Assembly: GCA_964388595.1 (NCBI GenBank) | Contig: CAYMAX010000001.1 | Location: 1-64,000 of the forward strand | DNA from: CAYMAX01 sp964388595 | GTDB taxonomy: Bacteria > Bacteroidota > Bacteroidia > Bacteroidales > UBA932 | Direction: 5' to 3' | DNA: 64,000 bases | Part shown: positions 52,347 through 60,562 of the stretch, one piece after another | How positions within the stretch are numbered: position 1 is the first letter of the stretch | How the letters are laid out: each line of letters opens with the position of its first letter | Notes under the pieces: model-generated | Told to the model about the DNA's origin: nothing | The model's database searches: none | The model's input: only the letters and a program-made list of their open reading frames with translations | Position numbers and translations under genes: made by a program

Positions 52347-52994
52347 ATGCGTAGATTATTTCTGATATCGACAATACTGATGATGAGCACATCATTCTGT
52401 ATGTCCGGACAGAGCAAACACAAAAGAGATGCAGATTTTTTCCCGCGTAGTGAGATTTATCTTCAGTATGGAGCTCCTACTGTCATGGAGCTTGCCACCA
52501 CGCTTAAAAACACATACAAATCGGCTTCAAGTCAGTCAGCCGGCAAGAGTGACAACCACAAGTTTACCGGTGTTGCCTCTCTGGGATACAATTATTCCAT
52601 CACAGAACAATTTGCTATTGGCATTTATGGCGGTGTGAGTTATGCTTCTGCAGATATCTACATTACCAGATTTGAAGATCAGGAAATAGATCCCACTCTA
52701 CTATACAGATCGGGGATTATAAGTTATACCGGACAGATAATGGCAGCCTGGACTTACTTCCAGAGAGGAGCCATGGAATGTTCTTCTGCAGTCTATCTCG
52801 GTGTAAGTTACTGGGACGAATCTATTACTACTTACAACAAGAAATACACTATTCCTACAGCTTCTGACAAGCTCAAATTTGCATATCATATAAGTGCTGT
52901 CAAGTTTAGATACGGCGAGACCATCGGCGGGTTTGTCGAACTCGGATTTGGGTACAGAGGTCTTGTGAATATAGGGATGTCGGTAAAGCTCTGA
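52347..52994 (+). CDS. predicted outer membrane beta-barrel protein, unknown function
   Basis: A 215-residue exported protein with a signal peptide at about 1-21 (ending SFCMSGQ). The mature protein alternates aromatic and polar residues in about eight strands (EIYLQYGAPTVMELA, VASLGYNYSITEQFAIGIYG, TGQIMAAWTYFQRG, GGFVELGFGYRGL) and ends VNIGMSVKL. That pattern indicates a small eight-stranded barrel of the outer membrane type. No specific family is recognised. Convergent with the deoxynucleoside kinase gene, 8 nt apart. Confidence 0.8.
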   Translation: MRRLFLISTILMMSTSFCMSGQSKHKRDADFFPRSEIYLQYGAPTVMELATTLKNTYKSASSQSAGKSDNHKFTGVASLGYNYSITEQFAIGIYGGVSYASADIYITRFEDQEIDPTLLYRSGIISYTGQIMAAWTYFQRGAMECSSAVYLGVSYWDESITTYNKKYTIPTASDKLKFAYHISAVKFRYGETIGGFVELGFGYRGLVNIGMSVKL

Positions 52995-53002
52995 TGTGTT
53001 AG

Positions 53003-53614
53003 TTAGAACAGACCGAAAAGTTGGGCATCTATCTTGTCTATGATGTCGTTCAAATCTTTCTGATTGTCTTGAAAATTAATGCCGTCCACGTCGATAATCA
53101 ATTTGGTGGAGCGGTATTCTTCTATCCACTTCTCATATCTCTCGTTGAGACCTTTAAGATAATCTATACGAATACTGTTTTCGTATTCCCTGCCACGTTT
53201 CTGAATCTGAGCCACCAAATTGGGAATGGATGACCTGAGATAGATAAGAAGGTCGGGAGCCTTTACGAGAGACATCATCAGGTTAAAGAGGGAACTGTAA
53301 TTTTCGAAGTCTCGGGAATCCATCAGCCCCATATCGTGAAGATTGGGGGCGAAGATACGTGCATCTTCGTAGATGGTACGGTCCTGGATGATGACCTCTT
53401 TGGTCTTGCTAATGTCCACTACATCCTGGAAACGTTTGTTGAGGAAATAGATTTGGATATTAAAGGACCATCTCTGCATATCTGCATAGAAATCCGAAAG
53501 ATAAGGGTTGAAGTCAACTGACTCGAAACGTGGTTCCCATCCATAATGTTTGGCAAGTAATCCAGTGAGTGTGGTCTTGCCGCTTCCGATATTTCCTGCA
53601 ACTGCTATATGCAT
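53003..53614 (-). CDS. deoxynucleoside kinase
   Basis: A 203-residue P-loop kinase (start 53614, MHIAVAGNIGSGKTTL) of the dNK/dGK/dAK family that salvages deoxynucleosides. It has the P-loop GNIGSGKT, the QDRTIYEDARIFA (DRS-like) motif with the acidic Glu, and the LIYLRSSIPNLVAQIQKRGRE lid region. A TAAATTTG element lies 24 nt upstream, divergent from the metallo-hydrolase promoter. A frame extension to 53671 is possible but runs through the promoter. Confidence 0.92.
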   Translation of the reverse strand: MHIAVAGNIGSGKTTLTGLLAKHYGWEPRFESVDFNPYLSDFYADMQRWSFNIQIYFLNKRFQDVVDISKTKEVIIQDRTIYEDARIFAPNLHDMGLMDSRDFENYSSLFNLMMSLVKAPDLLIYLRSSIPNLVAQIQKRGREYENSIRIDYLKGLNERYEKWIEEYRSTKLIIDVDGINFQDNQKDLNDIIDKIDAQLFGLF

Positions 53615-53638
53615 ATATAAATTGATTAAGTATGGTAG

Positions 53639-53646
53639 CAAATTTA
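53639..53646 (-). promoter_or_regulatory. -7 element of the deoxynucleoside kinase gene
   Basis: The minus strand reads TAAATTTG, matching TAnnTTTG, 24 nt before the ATG. Confidence 0.5.
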
Positions 53647-53659
53647 CAAACTCTTTTTG

Positions 53660-53667
53660 TAATTTTG
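53660..53667 (+). promoter_or_regulatory. -7 element of the metallo-hydrolase-uvrA unit
   Basis: The plus strand reads TAATTTTG, matching TAnnTTTG, with 5 nt to the ATG at 53673. The predicted mRNA is leaderless. Confidence 0.5.
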
Positions 53668-53672
53668 TCACT

Positions 53673-54305
53673 ATGATTAAGACTTTTTATTTTAACGATT
53701 TGCGCACTTGCTGCTATCTCATTTATGATCAGACCAAAGAGTGTGCAATAGTTGATCCGGGGTGCTATTCGGAGAGTGAAAAAAACAGACTTGTGAAGTT
53801 TGTCGAAGATGAGGGATTGACACCGAAGATGATTCTCATCACCCATGGTCATTTTGACCACCTTATGGGGGTCGATTTTGTATCCAAACTATGGCATCTT
53901 CCCATCTATATGAATTCCCATGACCTTTCTCAATTGCGCAGGGCGGGGTCATACGGAGGATATTTCGGATATAGTTACGAGCAGCCGTCAGACCATATTG
54001 TTGACCTCAAGGAGGGAGACATCATCTCTGTCGGGGATATCAGATTGAAAGTTTTTTGCACCCCGGGTCATTCACAGGGAGGAGTTGTTTTTTACAACGA
54101 AGCGGAAAAATATTTATTATCAGGTGATTCCCTTTTTCAGGGAAGCATTGGCAGGACTGACCTTCCTGAGGGTGACTTTGATACCCTTATCGAAAGCATT
54201 CGCACCAAAATCTTGAACCTTCCATCCGATACTACTGTCTATCCGGGGCATGGTCCACATACTTCCATTGCAGAAGAGATAGCTTCCAATCCATTTCTAC
54301 ATTGA
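53673..54305 (+). CDS. metallo-beta-lactamase-fold hydrolase (glyoxalase II-like)
   Basis: A 210-residue cytoplasmic hydrolase (start 53673, MIKTFYFNDLRTCC) with the zinc motif THGHFDHLMG and downstream CTPGHSQGGVVF, LSGDSLFQGSIGRTDLP and VYPGHGPHT. This is the glyoxalase II / YcbL type of thioester-like hydrolase; the physiological substrate is unproven. Coding frame further upstream is on top of the deoxynucleoside kinase gene. The TGA stop overlaps the uvrA ATG (TGATG), so the two are translationally coupled. Confidence 0.92.
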   Translation: MIKTFYFNDLRTCCYLIYDQTKECAIVDPGCYSESEKNRLVKFVEDEGLTPKMILITHGHFDHLMGVDFVSKLWHLPIYMNSHDLSQLRRAGSYGGYFGYSYEQPSDHIVDLKEGDIISVGDIRLKVFCTPGHSQGGVVFYNEAEKYLLSGDSLFQGSIGRTDLPEGDFDTLIESIRTKILNLPSDTTVYPGHGPHTSIAEEIASNPFLH

Positions 54306-56963
54306 TGGAATACATCGAAATATCACGGGCAGGCGTCCACAACCTCAAGGATATATCGCTCAAGATACCGCGTCATCGCTTTGTAGTGATAACAGGACTT
54401 AGCGGCAGTGGCAAGTCGTCTCTTGCTTTTGATACCATCTTTGCAGAGGCTCAGAGAAGATATATGGATACTTTGAGTACCTATGCCAAACAGTATATCG
54501 GAGTGTTGGAACGTCCTCAAGTCGAAAGCATAAGCGGACTGAGTCCCACCATCGCCATAGAGCAGAAAAGCACCAACAGAAATCCCCGTTCTACCGTTGG
54601 GACCATTACTGAGATTTCAGACTTTCTCAGACTTTTATATGCCAGAGCGGCTAAAGCATATTCACCCGTCACAGGCAAGGAGATGGTTCGCTACAACGAC
54701 AATGAGATAGTGGAGTTGATAATCAATAATTATTCGGGAAGAAAATGTATAATTCTTTCTCCTTTGGTTAAAGGACGAAAGGGCAATTATAAAGAACTCT
54801 TCACGAGTATGATAAGAAGAGGCTATTCTCAAATGAGAATTGACGGGGCGATATGTAATATCAATGATGTCTCTTCAGGTTTGGACAGATATAAGATCCA
54901 TTTTATAGAACTTGTAGTGGACAAGCTTGTCCCCAAAGAGGCAGACAAGAAAAGGATAAGAGATTCAGTGATGACAGCTCTAAACTACGGCAAAGGTTTT
55001 CTGTCTGTTCTTGACACCGATAAAAATGTCGTATCTCATTATAGTAAACACTTTATTTGTCCCGAAAGCGGTATCTCATTTGCCGAGCCGGCACCCCACT
55101 CTTTTTCTTTCAATTCTCCTCAAGGTGCCTGTCCAAATTGTAAAGGATTGGGTATGGTCTCTCAGGCTGACATCTCCAAAATCATTCCCGATGATAGCAT
55201 CTCTATCGCAGACGGGGGGATAAAGCCATTGGGAGAGAAAAGAGAAAATCAACTTTTTTCCATCCTTGAGGGAGTGGCCAGAAAATATGATTTTTCTCTG
55301 TTTGCCCCCATCAAAGAGATACCGGAAGATGCGATGAATCTCATTCTTTATGGGTCGGAAGACCTAATCAGAGTCAATACCATAGGTGGTCTCTCTCAGA
55401 TGGTCACTTTCCAAGGGGTGATATCCCTGTTGGAGCATAAAATGAGTGAAAGCGATGATCTTTACGACAAGAAAGAACGCTTCTCTATCGAGACCATCTG
55501 TCCTGTGTGCCACGGAACAAGACTCAAAGAAGAATCATTATCTTTCAAGATAGCCGGGAAAAACATTTCAGAAGTTTCGTCTCTCGATATTAGAGAACTA
55601 TATGACTGGATATGTGCACTTCCTGAAGAACTCGATCAAAAACAAAATATCATAGCCGGAGATGTAGTCAAAGAGTTGAAAGAGAGAGTCAAATTCCTTA
55701 TAGATGTTGGGCTTTCATATCTCTCGCTGAACCGCTCCACCAAAAGTCTTAGCGGAGGGGAGAGCCAGAGAATACGTCTTGCCACCCAGATAGGTTCCAA
55801 ATTGGTAAATGTTCTCTATATCCTTGATGAACCGAGTATCGGTCTTCATTATTCTGACGAGAAGAAGTTGATAGATTCTCTTAAAATACTAAGAGACGAA
55901 GGCAACTCTGTGATAGTAGTGGAGCANNNNNNNNNNNNNNNNNNNNNNNNNNNNNNNNNNNNNNNNNNNNNNNNNNNNNNNNNNNNNNNNNNNNNNNNNN
56001 NNNNNNNNNNNNNNNNNNNNNNNNNNATTTGTCGGAATCAGCGGTGTGAGTGGAAGCGGTAAATCATCTCTTATCAACCAGACTCTTATGCCGGTGTTAA
56101 GTGCCCATTTTTACAGATCTCTCTATAATCATCTTCCCTATGACAGTATTGTGGGAATAAATAACATCGACAAGATGATAGAGATAGACCAGTCTCCCAT
56201 AGGACGCTCTCCGCGCAGTAATCCCGCTACTTATCCGGGAGTATTATCAGATATCCGCAGACTTTTCGCTGAGACTCCCGATGCCAAAATAAGGGGGTTC
56301 AATTCAGGTAAATTTTCATTTAACGTAAAAGGTGGCAGGTGCGAGATGTGCAAAGGAGCAGGTGTGGAGGTAATAGAGATGAACTTCCTTCCCTCTGTCA
56401 ATGTCAAGTGCAAAGAGTGCAATGGCAAACGCTTTAAGAGGGATGTGCTCTCTGTCAAGTACAAAGGGAAAAACATCAATGATGTGTTGGAGATGACCAT
56501 ATCTCAGGCTACTGCCTTTTTTGAATCTATCCCTTCGATAGCTCAGAAGCTCAGGTCTTTGGATGAAGTGGGACTGGGATACATAAGGCTCGGACAGGCA
56601 TCTACCACTCTCAGCGGTGGTGAGAATCAAAGAGTAAAGCTTGCTACCGAACTTTCCCGTAAAAGTACCGGGAATACTCTCTACATCCTTGATGAGCCCA
56701 CTACCGGACTTCATTCACAAGATATCAAAGTGTTATTGGGAGTGCTTCGTAAGATAGTTGACCAGGGCAATACCGTGGTCATCATAGAGCACAATCTTGA
56801 CGTGCTAAAATCTGTCGATTATCTATTTGACATGGGACCCAAGGGGGGGAGAGAGGGTGGCTATATAGTGTCACAAGGCACGCCAGAAGAGGTGGCTATT
56901 GATCCAAAATCTGTAACGGGAGAGGGGCTTAGGCGAGTCCTAAAGATGGAATCTGAATCCTAA
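54305..56963 (+). CDS. uvrA: excinuclease ABC subunit A, interrupted by an assembly gap
   Basis: Damage-recognition ATPase of nucleotide excision repair. The first part (54305-55926) holds Walker A GLSGSGKSSLAF, the zinc module (CPVCHGTRLKEE) and signature LSGGESQRIRLATQ. The second part (from 56027) holds GVSGSGKSSL, the zinc module CEMCKGAGVEV...CKECNGKRF, LSGGENQRVKLATEL and DEPTTGLHSQDI. Between them is a run of 100 N (55927-56026). The reading frames on the two sides differ by one base relative to 100 nt, and about 90 residues of the usual protein (end of the first ATPase half and the start of the second) are missing. So the real gap is probably about 270 nt, not 100. Coupled to the upstream metallo-hydrolase. 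Confidence 0.93.
55927..56026. other. assembly gap of 100 N
   Basis: Exactly 100 undetermined bases inside uvrA, a conventional scaffold placeholder of unknown length. Confidence 0.98.
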
Positions 56964-58217
56964 CTGAAGATTGAACTGAAAAGGCTGTTCGCTGCGGATG
57001 CTGTATGGCTGTCCGCAATCAAAGAAATATGTGCAACGCGGGTCGATGAAGAGCCCCATTGCTTTAATAAATCTGTATTCAAAACCGATACCTACATTTA
57101 CAGACCACTGAACCGAAGGGATTGACTCACTTCTGGTAGTCTCTACATTGTTGAGGTTGGAGATCTGATAAGAGGCTTTGATGCCCTTTTCCATCATACC
57201 GCCGATGTTGGCATAAAAGAGAAGATGATCGGTGCGGATGATGTTGTAAATGAGGTCCACAGGAATGCCGATATAGTGAATGGATTGTTCGATATTACCC
57301 TGAAATGTCTTGTCAATGAGGGCTTCGTAACGACTGTATAGATATGTGTAATTGACGCCGATACCCACGGACATACGGTCTTTAAGGAAAGGATAATGAA
57401 GCTCAAGACCCACTGTCACAGGGAAGAAATGTCTTGGCTCTGAGATGGGGGTGATGCCGTAGTTGGCATTTGCCCCTTTACCGGACGAGAAGCTTGGACT
57501 TGAAAAGTCGATTCGCCCACTCGAAAGGAGTGTGGAAAGGTCGGAAGAGAGAGACACTATCATATCGTTGCTCTTTTTCACAGTTTCTTGAGCGATATAA
57601 GAATCTCCTCTTTCGGCTATTTGCTGGGAGATAGTCTTATATTGAGTCTCTTTGGTCTTTTCTTCGACATCCTGTGAAAGTGATGTGGCTTTGGCAGAAG
57701 ATGTCGATTCAGTATTCTCCAATGAGGAAGTCTTGGTGACAGAAGCAATAATGGTGGAAGAATCGGAAGGGATAGTAGAAATGGAAGAGGAGGAGGATAT
57801 GGGGGATGTGGAATGAGTAATAGTAGTCGAGGTAGAAGAGACAAGATTTGAACGTGATGGAGAAGTCTCTGAAGGGGATACAAGGGTCTCTGAAAGGGAT
57901 GTGGAGGTCTCTGAAGAAGAAGTGGAGGTCTCTGAAGTGGAAGCAGGAGCGGTAGTGGCCTCGGGCTGAACAGTAGAGACAGAGGCAACAGATTCGATAG
58001 TAGATGTGCTGCTGTCAAATGGATTGAGGATAAGGAACAATCCTAAAATGACTGCAGCGGCAGCTGCAGCAGAATAATATCCAACTCTTCTGTAGAGCTT
58101 GATTCTCCTTCTGCGAAGCAGACCGGCCTCTATATTGGTCCAAACGCTATCATCGACCTCACATGAGTGAGAATCCATCAGCGACTTAATCTTTTCGTCA
58201 AATGTTCTATCGTTCAT
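56940..58217 (-). CDS. putative dual membrane-spanning anti-sigma factor (Dma-like): anti-sigma-like N-terminus, TM, Ser/Thr linker, outer membrane barrel
   Basis: A 425-residue protein encoded directly after an ECF sigma factor, overlapping it by 11 nt. Order: a basic cytoplasmic segment (1-45, DDSVWTNIEAGLLRRRR); one membrane helix at about 47-67; a Ser/Thr-rich, low-complexity linker (about 68-190) with a four-fold SET-type heptad repeat; then a region of about 150 residues with barrel-like strands (FFPVTVGLELHYPF, VGIGVNYTYLYSRY, SIHYIGIPVDLIYNI) ending FQFNLQLGFRFHL. The C-terminal aromatic ending fits an outer membrane protein. This matches the layout described for dual-membrane-spanning anti-sigma factors of Bacteroides. 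Overlaps the 3' end of uvrA by 24 nt. Confidence 0.78.
   Translation of the reverse strand: MNDRTFDEKIKSLMDSHSCEVDDSVWTNIEAGLLRRRRIKLYRRVGYYSAAAAAAVILGLFLILNPFDSSTSTIESVASVSTVQPEATTAPASTSETSTSSSETSTSLSETLVSPSETSPSRSNLVSSTSTTITHSTSPISSSSSISTIPSDSSTIIASVTKTSSLENTESTSSAKATSLSQDVEEKTKETQYKTISQQIAERGDSYIAQETVKKSNDMIVSLSSDLSTLLSSGRIDFSSPSFSSGKGANANYGITPISEPRHFFPVTVGLELHYPFLKDRMSVGIGVNYTYLYSRYEALIDKTFQGNIEQSIHYIGIPVDLIYNIIRTDHLLFYANIGGMMEKGIKASYQISNLNNVETTRSESIPSVQWSVNVGIGFEYRFIKAMGLFIDPRCTYFFDCGQPYSIRSEQPFQFNLQLGFRFHL
57865..57948 (-). repeat. four 21 bp tandem repeats encoding Ser/Thr-rich heptads
   Basis: The plus strand shows GTCTCTGAA at 57865, 57886, 57907 and 57928, a 21 bp period. On the coding strand each unit encodes a seven-residue SETxxSx heptad in the linker of the Dma-like protein. 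Confidence 0.8.
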
Positions 58218-58776
58218 TTGTCCCTTTTTCCAATTTTAAAATGTTCTCTTGAAGCCATACTCTTGCCCTGCTCAACTGAGACCTGGAGGCTCCCTCTGTA
58301 ATACCGAGAGCTTTAGCTATCTCCTGATGGGAATATCCGTCTATCACATTCATATTGAATATGGTTCTGAATCCTGTGGGCATCTTGGTGATGAGTTCGA
58401 AAATATCTTTTCCTTCCAGTCTCTCGACCACATTATCGACAAATGGCGTTTGAGATCTCAACTCCAAGACATCCTTCGCATCTCTCATTACATCGTTCTT
58501 TCTGAGCGACATCAGAGCCGTATTGACGAATATCTTCCTTAACCAGCCTTCAAAAGAACCATCGCCGTGGTAACTCCCCAACTTTGCAAAAGCAGTGATA
58601 AATCCTTCTTGGAGCAAATCTTTGGCACTGTCTTTGTCAGTCACATACCTCCTACAGACAGACATCATCCGAGGTGCATATTTCTCGTACAATAGTCTTT
58701 GGGCTTTAGAATCCTGACGTATGCAGGCTTCAATAAGCTTCTGTTCTGTAGTGTAACAAGGTTTGTCGGACGGCAT
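58207..58776 (-). CDS. ECF-type RNA polymerase sigma factor
   Basis: A 189-residue sigma factor with region 2 (YVTDKDSAKDLLQEGFITAF) and region 4 (GYSHQEIAKALGITEGASRS) and no region 3. It is followed immediately by the membrane-spanning anti-sigma-like gene (11 nt overlap), so the two form a cognate pair. A TAATTTTG element lies 22 nt upstream. Target promoters are unknown; relatives paired with Dma proteins control outer membrane vesicle formation in Bacteroides. Confidence 0.95.
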   Translation of the reverse strand: MPSDKPCYTTEQKLIEACIRQDSKAQRLLYEKYAPRMMSVCRRYVTDKDSAKDLLQEGFITAFAKLGSYHGDGSFEGWLRKIFVNTALMSLRKNDVMRDAKDVLELRSQTPFVDNVVERLEGKDIFELITKMPTGFRTIFNMNVIDGYSHQEIAKALGITEGASRSQLSRARVWLQENILKLEKGTNER

Positions 58777-58798
58777 CCTTATTAGTAGTTAATAGATG

Positions 58799-58806
58799 CA
58801 AAATTA
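58799..58806 (-). promoter_or_regulatory. -7 element of the ECF sigma factor operon
   Basis: The minus strand reads TAATTTTG, matching TAnnTTTG, 22 nt before the sigma factor ATG. Confidence 0.5.
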
Positions 58807-58840
58807 ACGTATTTTGCTGCATTAACATAAAAGAAATTGC

Positions 58841-58848
58841 TATTTTTG
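58841..58848 (+). promoter_or_regulatory. -7 element of the TPR protein gene
   Basis: The plus strand reads TATTTTTG, matching TAnnTTTG, 7 nt before the ATG at 58856. A TTTG lies 24 nt upstream of it (58813-58816). Confidence 0.5.
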
Positions 58849-58855
58849 CCAAAGT

Positions 58856-60550
58856 ATGTGTAAGAAATCCATTTTACTTTTAGCCCTCCTTTTGGTGCCT
58901 GTTATTTTCTTCGGACAAAAAAAAGATAAGGGTAACAATACAAGTTTTGACTACTACCTCGAAGGTGTCAATCAATACAATATCCAAAACTACTCAGATG
59001 CAGAATCGCTTTTGCTGCAATCTCTCAAATTGGATACACAAAATGATGCTTCATGCTATTATCTCGGACTCATCTACGATTCTCAAGGATTGAGTGATAA
59101 GTCGGAATTGTATTTAAAGAGAGCTTGTGAGCTGGCTCCAGGCAGTTATTGGTATCGGCTTTCTCTCGCTCGTTTTTACGCGAAGTCTCAAAGGATAGAT
59201 CAGGCCCTCTCGCTATTTGAGAAGATATCTCAAGATTTCCCTTCACAAAGTTCCATCTATTATGAGATTATCGATTTATACACAGGAAGTGGTCAGATAG
59301 AGAAGGCTCTCTCTACACTCGACACCATAGAGGCTCTCAGAGGGGCCAATGAAGCTACCGTAAATGCCAGATATGAGCTTTTGGTAATGCAAAACAAGTA
59401 TGACGAGGCGGCTGAATATCTTCTCAGTATTGACGAAGAATATCCCTCTCCCAGGACATCTTTTATTTTGGGAGATATATACAAATCGAGATACAATGAT
59501 AGTGCAGCCATCAAATACTACAATAAGTCTCTGTCGATGGACCCCCATTATTATCCATCATATTTTGGACTTGCCGAAGTCTACAGGATGAAACGTCAGT
59601 TCAATCTCTTTTTCCAAAACATCAATGTCTTTCTTTCGAGTCCTGAGATGAATTCATCAATGGAGGCCAATTATATGAAAGAAGTGGTATTCACTCCCCA
59701 ATTTGTCCAAGCTTTTCTTCCTCAGGTCGATACTATGATAACGACTTTTGTCGGAGCCCATCCCACAGACTCTACAGCTCTGTTTCTGGCAGGCTCCTAT
59801 TATGTTCAGACAGGTAGAATGGAAGAAGGGAAAGAGTTTTACCATGAGGTTTTGAATATCTATCCCGATGACAAGCATTCTCATCTGGAATACATTTCTC
59901 TGCTCTATTATCTCAAAGACTGGAAAGAACTCATCTCTCAAGTCGAAACGACACTTTCCGTTTTTCCGCAGGACTTGTCCCTTATGGAAGTTCTCGCTGT
60001 AGCTTATTGGCAGGCCGGAGATACTGACGGATCCATTGCCACATATTCCAAGATGATAAAATCATCTCCCAAGGGGAGCCCCTTACTATTATCGGGATAT
60101 ACCGCACTTGGCGATCTTTATCAGACCAAGGGCAATATGAAGAAAACGATGGATTGTTATGATAAAGCACTCAAGATAAACCCCGATTATTATCCCCTTC
60201 TCAATAATTACGCCTATTTCCTGAGCCAGCAGGGGAAGCAATTGAAAAAGGCCCTTCAGATGAGCAAAAAGACTATCAAAGCGGAGCCTGACAATTCCAC
60301 ATATTTGGACACTTATGCCTGGCTCCTCTATCTTACGGGCGATTATCAAGATGCAAAGGATTATTTCAAGCACGCCATGTTATATGGCGGTACAGACAGT
60401 GCAGTGATTCTCGATCATTATGCCGATGTACTCTTTGCCATCAAGGAGTATGACCTTGCCAACATGTACTGGGAAAAGGCAGATAAAGTCGACCCGTCAT
60501 TGGGAATTAAGGACAAGATGCTGCGCAAAAGGGGTGAAATAACCAAATAA
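58856..60550 (+). CDS. exported tetratricopeptide repeat protein
   Basis: A 564-residue protein with signal peptide at about 1-20 (ending FFGQ) followed by at least ten TPR-like helical pairs through to the C-terminus (for example YSDAESLLLQSLKLD, AAIKYYNKSLSMD, KKTMDCYDKALKINPDYYPL, YQDAKDYFKHAML). Such proteins act as protein-protein scaffolds in the periplasm or at the outer membrane. It precedes the EnvC-like gene by 12 nt, which suggests a joint role in cell-wall processing (inference). The partners cannot be named. Confidence 0.9.
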   Translation: MCKKSILLLALLLVPVIFFGQKKDKGNNTSFDYYLEGVNQYNIQNYSDAESLLLQSLKLDTQNDASCYYLGLIYDSQGLSDKSELYLKRACELAPGSYWYRLSLARFYAKSQRIDQALSLFEKISQDFPSQSSIYYEIIDLYTGSGQIEKALSTLDTIEALRGANEATVNARYELLVMQNKYDEAAEYLLSIDEEYPSPRTSFILGDIYKSRYNDSAAIKYYNKSLSMDPHYYPSYFGLAEVYRMKRQFNLFFQNINVFLSSPEMNSSMEANYMKEVVFTPQFVQAFLPQVDTMITTFVGAHPTDSTALFLAGSYYVQTGRMEEGKEFYHEVLNIYPDDKHSHLEYISLLYYLKDWKELISQVETTLSVFPQDLSLMEVLAVAYWQAGDTDGSIATYSKMIKSSPKGSPLLLSGYTALGDLYQTKGNMKKTMDCYDKALKINPDYYPLLNNYAYFLSQQGKQLKKALQMSKKTIKAEPDNSTYLDTYAWLLYLTGDYQDAKDYFKHAMLYGGTDSAVILDHYADVLFAIKEYDLANMYWEKADKVDPSLGIKDKMLRKRGEITK

Positions 60551-60562
60551 CGTCTACATCCT

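Noticed and set aside
54302..56963. uvrA as a genuine split or frameshifted gene
   Set aside because: The break coincides exactly with the N run, so it is an assembly artefact rather than a pseudogene.
57617..58018. 133-codon Pro/Leu-rich frame in the linker of the Dma-like gene
   Set aside because: It is the out-of-frame reading of the Ser/Thr-rich repeats; the overlapping long frame has a coherent domain structure.
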